Positions 12,852 through 14,304 of a stretch of 14,304 bases of DNA are shown one piece after another. This stretch comes from a bacterium (GTDB lineage Bacteria; Elusimicrobiota; Elusimicrobia; Elusimicrobiales; UBA9959), in the NCBI GenBank assembly GCA_021812825.1, contig JAKAMO010000071.1, forward strand, positions 1 to 14,304. Direction: 5' to 3'. Both the position numbers and the translations under genes were made by a program. The notes under the pieces are model-generated. The model had not been told where the DNA came from. It was given only the letters and a program-made list of their open reading frames with translations, and did not search any database. The first letter of the stretch is position 1; each line of letters starts with the position of its first letter.

Positions 12852-14304
12852 TTACAGCTTGAAATCATCGGCGTACTGCCGGTGCCAGAGCTCCAGCATC
12901 AGCAGCGCCCACAGCTTGTAGCCGTGGTCCCGCGTACCCCGCTGATGCTCGTCCCACAGTTTGAACAACGCCTCCGGCCTGAAGTACCCGCGCTCCAGAG
13001 CCTTCTTCGACAGGCAGGCCCCGGCCCAGTAGTCCTTCAGCTCGCCGCGGAACCAGATGCCCAGCGGTATCCCGAAGCCCATCTTGCCCCGGCTGTATAT
13101 CTCCGGAGGCAGCATGTCCCTGAAAGTTTCCTTCAGTATCCACTTCGTCCCGCCGAAGCCCTTGAGCTTCAGGTTCCCCGGCAGGCGGAAAGCGAACTCC
13201 AGCACCTTGTGGTCCAGGAAGGGCGAGCGGGTCTCGAGGGAATTCGCCATCGACGCTATGTCCATCTTCGTCATCAGGCATTCCGGCAGATAGGAGCGCA
13301 GGTCCGTGTACGACATCCGGTTCAGCAGGTCGTCGTCAGGGTTCAGCGCGAACAGGCCGGAGATATAGCGCTCGGCATAGCCCCTGTCCGCCCCCAGCGC
13401 GTTGGCGAAGGCCGGCGAGTAGAGCCCGTCCGTTTCGCCCGGCCCGAAGAACGACACCGTGGACAGGTAGCGCTTCTCCAGCGTCTCCATCGAGGAGAGC
13501 TTCAGGAACTTCTCCAGCCGCCAGAAGAAATTGAAAGGCGCCGTCTTCGGCACACCTGAAATGGCCCCCAGCGCGGCCAGCTTGGTCCAGCGCGGCAGGC
13601 CGGCGACGACGTTCTCGGCCTTCATGCCGACGTAGCGCAGGTAGCCGCCGAAGGCCTCGTCGCCGCCGTCGCCGTTCAGCGCCACCGTGACCGCCTTGCG
13701 CGTCTCGCGCGAGACGAAATAGGACGGCAGAGCGCTGGAATCGGCGTAAGGCTCGCCGTAATGCCAGGCCAGCTTCTCCAGCACGTCGGCCATCTTGGCC
13801 TCCACCGTGAACTCGGTATGTTTCGTGCCGTACATCTCCGCCACCTGCCTGGCGTAGCCCAGCTCGGAGAACTTCTCCTCCTTGAAGCCTATCGCGAAGG
13901 TCTTGACCGGCGTGGAGGAATGCTTCGCCATCAGCGCCGTGACTACCGAGGAATCTATTCCGCCGGACAGGAAAGCGCCCAGAGGCACCTCGGACATCAG
14001 GCGTATCTTCACCGCCTCGGAGAGCTCGGCCTTCAGGCGCTCCTTCAGCTCCGGCAGCGGCACGTGGCCCAGCTTCTCCTCGCCGAGCGGCAGGTCCCAG
14101 TACTTCTCGGTGACGGCCTTGCCGTCCTGGAAGACCAGCGTGGAGGCCGGCTCCAGCTTCTTCACGCCCTTGAAGATGGAAAGCGGGCTCGGGATGTACT
14201 GCAGCGAGAGGTACGCGTCCACCGCGGCGGGGTTCACCTCGCGTTTGACCTCGGGCCTGGTCAGCAGGCAGCGCAGCTCGGAGCCGAAGACGAAGCCGTC
14301 CGGG
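12852..14304 (-). CDS. asnB: Glutamine-hydrolysing asparagine synthetase / AsnB-type amidotransferase (N-terminus cut by window edge)
   Basis: The visible 483 codons start within the N-terminal glutaminase domain (DGFVFGSELRCLL...) and run to the stop at 12852. The synthetase domain shows the ATP-pyrophosphatase P-loop LSGGIDSSVV (13947-13967 on this strand), then KTFAIGFKE, the region LNGDGGDEAFGGYLRY, SLETRSPFLDHKVLEFA and SRGKMGFGIPLG, all typical of AsnB. It converts aspartate, glutamine and ATP to asparagine; paralogues in polysaccharide clusters are thought to amidate carboxylated sugars or glycan-linked residues. Around the first 120 residues, including the catalytic Cys at position 2, lie outside the window. 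The frame is open across the edge, so the GTG at 14237 is internal, not a start. Location beside glycan genes suggests the second role, but the sequence alone cannot separate them. The downstream 223-bp gap to trmL contains the inverted-repeat element. Confidence 0.93.
   Translation of the reverse strand, partial: PDGFVFGSELRCLLTRPEVKREVNPAAVDAYLSLQYIPSPLSIFKGVKKLEPASTLVFQDGKAVTEKYWDLPLGEEKLGHVPLPELKERLKAELSEAVKIRLMSEVPLGAFLSGGIDSSVVTALMAKHSSTPVKTFAIGFKEEKFSELGYARQVAEMYGTKHTEFTVEAKMADVLEKLAWHYGEPYADSSALPSYFVSRETRKAVTVALNGDGGDEAFGGYLRYVGMKAENVVAGLPRWTKLAALGAISGVPKTAPFNFFWRLEKFLKLSSMETLEKRYLSTVSFFGPGETDGLYSPAFANALGADRGYAERYISGLFALNPDDDLLNRMSYTDLRSYLPECLMTKMDIASMANSLETRSPFLDHKVLEFAFRLPGNLKLKGFGGTKWILKETFRDMLPPEIYSRGKMGFGIPLGIWFRGELKDYWAGACLSKKALERGYFRPEALFKLWDEHQRGTRDHGYKLWALLMLELWHRQYADDFKL

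Noticed and set aside
12507..12921. Small frames across the asnB-trmL gap (for example 12507-12764 and 12727-12921 plus, 12234-12848 minus)
   Set aside because: They cross the inverted-repeat arms and known genes, are Arg/Ser/Pro-rich and have no ribosome sites or domains.
14237..14237. GTG as the start of the asparagine synthetase gene
   Set aside because: The frame continues upstream to the window edge with residues (DGFVFGSELRCLL) that align to the AsnB glutaminase domain, so the gene is simply truncated by the window.
1..14304. CRISPR arrays, tRNA genes, insertion sequences, toxin-antitoxin or defence genes
   Set aside because: No regularly spaced repeats, no tRNA-like T-arm or cloverleaf segments and no transposase, nuclease or toxin motifs were found on either strand.

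Overview
The window looks like a stretch of chromosome from a GC-rich, Gram-negative bacterium. It has a clear SecA, signal-peptide proteins, one probable outer-membrane beta-barrel and a surface-glycan locus. Coding DNA is strongly GC-rich at third positions, yet the Ile codon ATA and the Arg codon AGG are used freely. Promoter-like -10 hexamers close to TATAAT stand out against this background. That style would fit a phylum such as Elusimicrobiota, but this is an impression only; a SecA phylogeny would settle it. I see no rRNA, tRNA, CRISPR array, transposase or phage gene.

Layout: (1) 1-2498, minus strand: secA, running off the left edge without its extreme C-terminus. (2) 2499-2633: divergent intergenic region with -10-like sites, an 18-bp palindrome at the secA start and a GC-rich hairpin. 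(3) 2634-5213, plus strand: a small two-helix membrane protein followed by a terminator; a zinc-ribbon membrane protein with an HEAGH motif, overlapping by ATGA with a probable outer-membrane beta-barrel; then a secreted protein of unknown function. (4) 5265-7450, plus: a Wzx-type flippase overlapping an FkbM-like methyltransferase. (5) 7457-8209, minus: a class I SAM methyltransferase, convergent with the preceding gene and divergent from the next operon. (6) 8357-12179, plus: a tight four-gene operon of TylC3/NovU-like sugar C-methyltransferase, metal-binding cupin, DegT/DnrJ/EryC1/StrS aminotransferase (perosamine-synthase-like) and GT-B glycosyltransferase. (7) 12176-14304, minus: trmL, whose stop overlaps the glycosyltransferase stop, and a glutamine-hydrolysing asparagine synthetase homologue running off the right edge. 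Between these two lies a 201-bp element bounded by near-perfect inverted repeats.

Regions 4-7 read as part of a polysaccharide or O-antigen-like locus. NDP-sugars would be C-methylated, epimerised or isomerised and aminated, then transferred by the glycosyltransferase, decorated by methyltransferases and possibly an AsnB-type amidotransferase, and exported by the flippase. The nucleotidyltransferase, the dehydratase and the polymerase are not in this window.

The least explained pieces are the 201-bp inverted-repeat element upstream of trmL, the HEAGH zinc-ribbon protein coupled to a beta-barrel, the secreted protein at 4596-5213, and a recurrent pattern of -10 hexamers placed almost on top of start codons, which suggests leaderless or very short-leader mRNAs. 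I found no convincing evidence of a wholly new multi-gene system.
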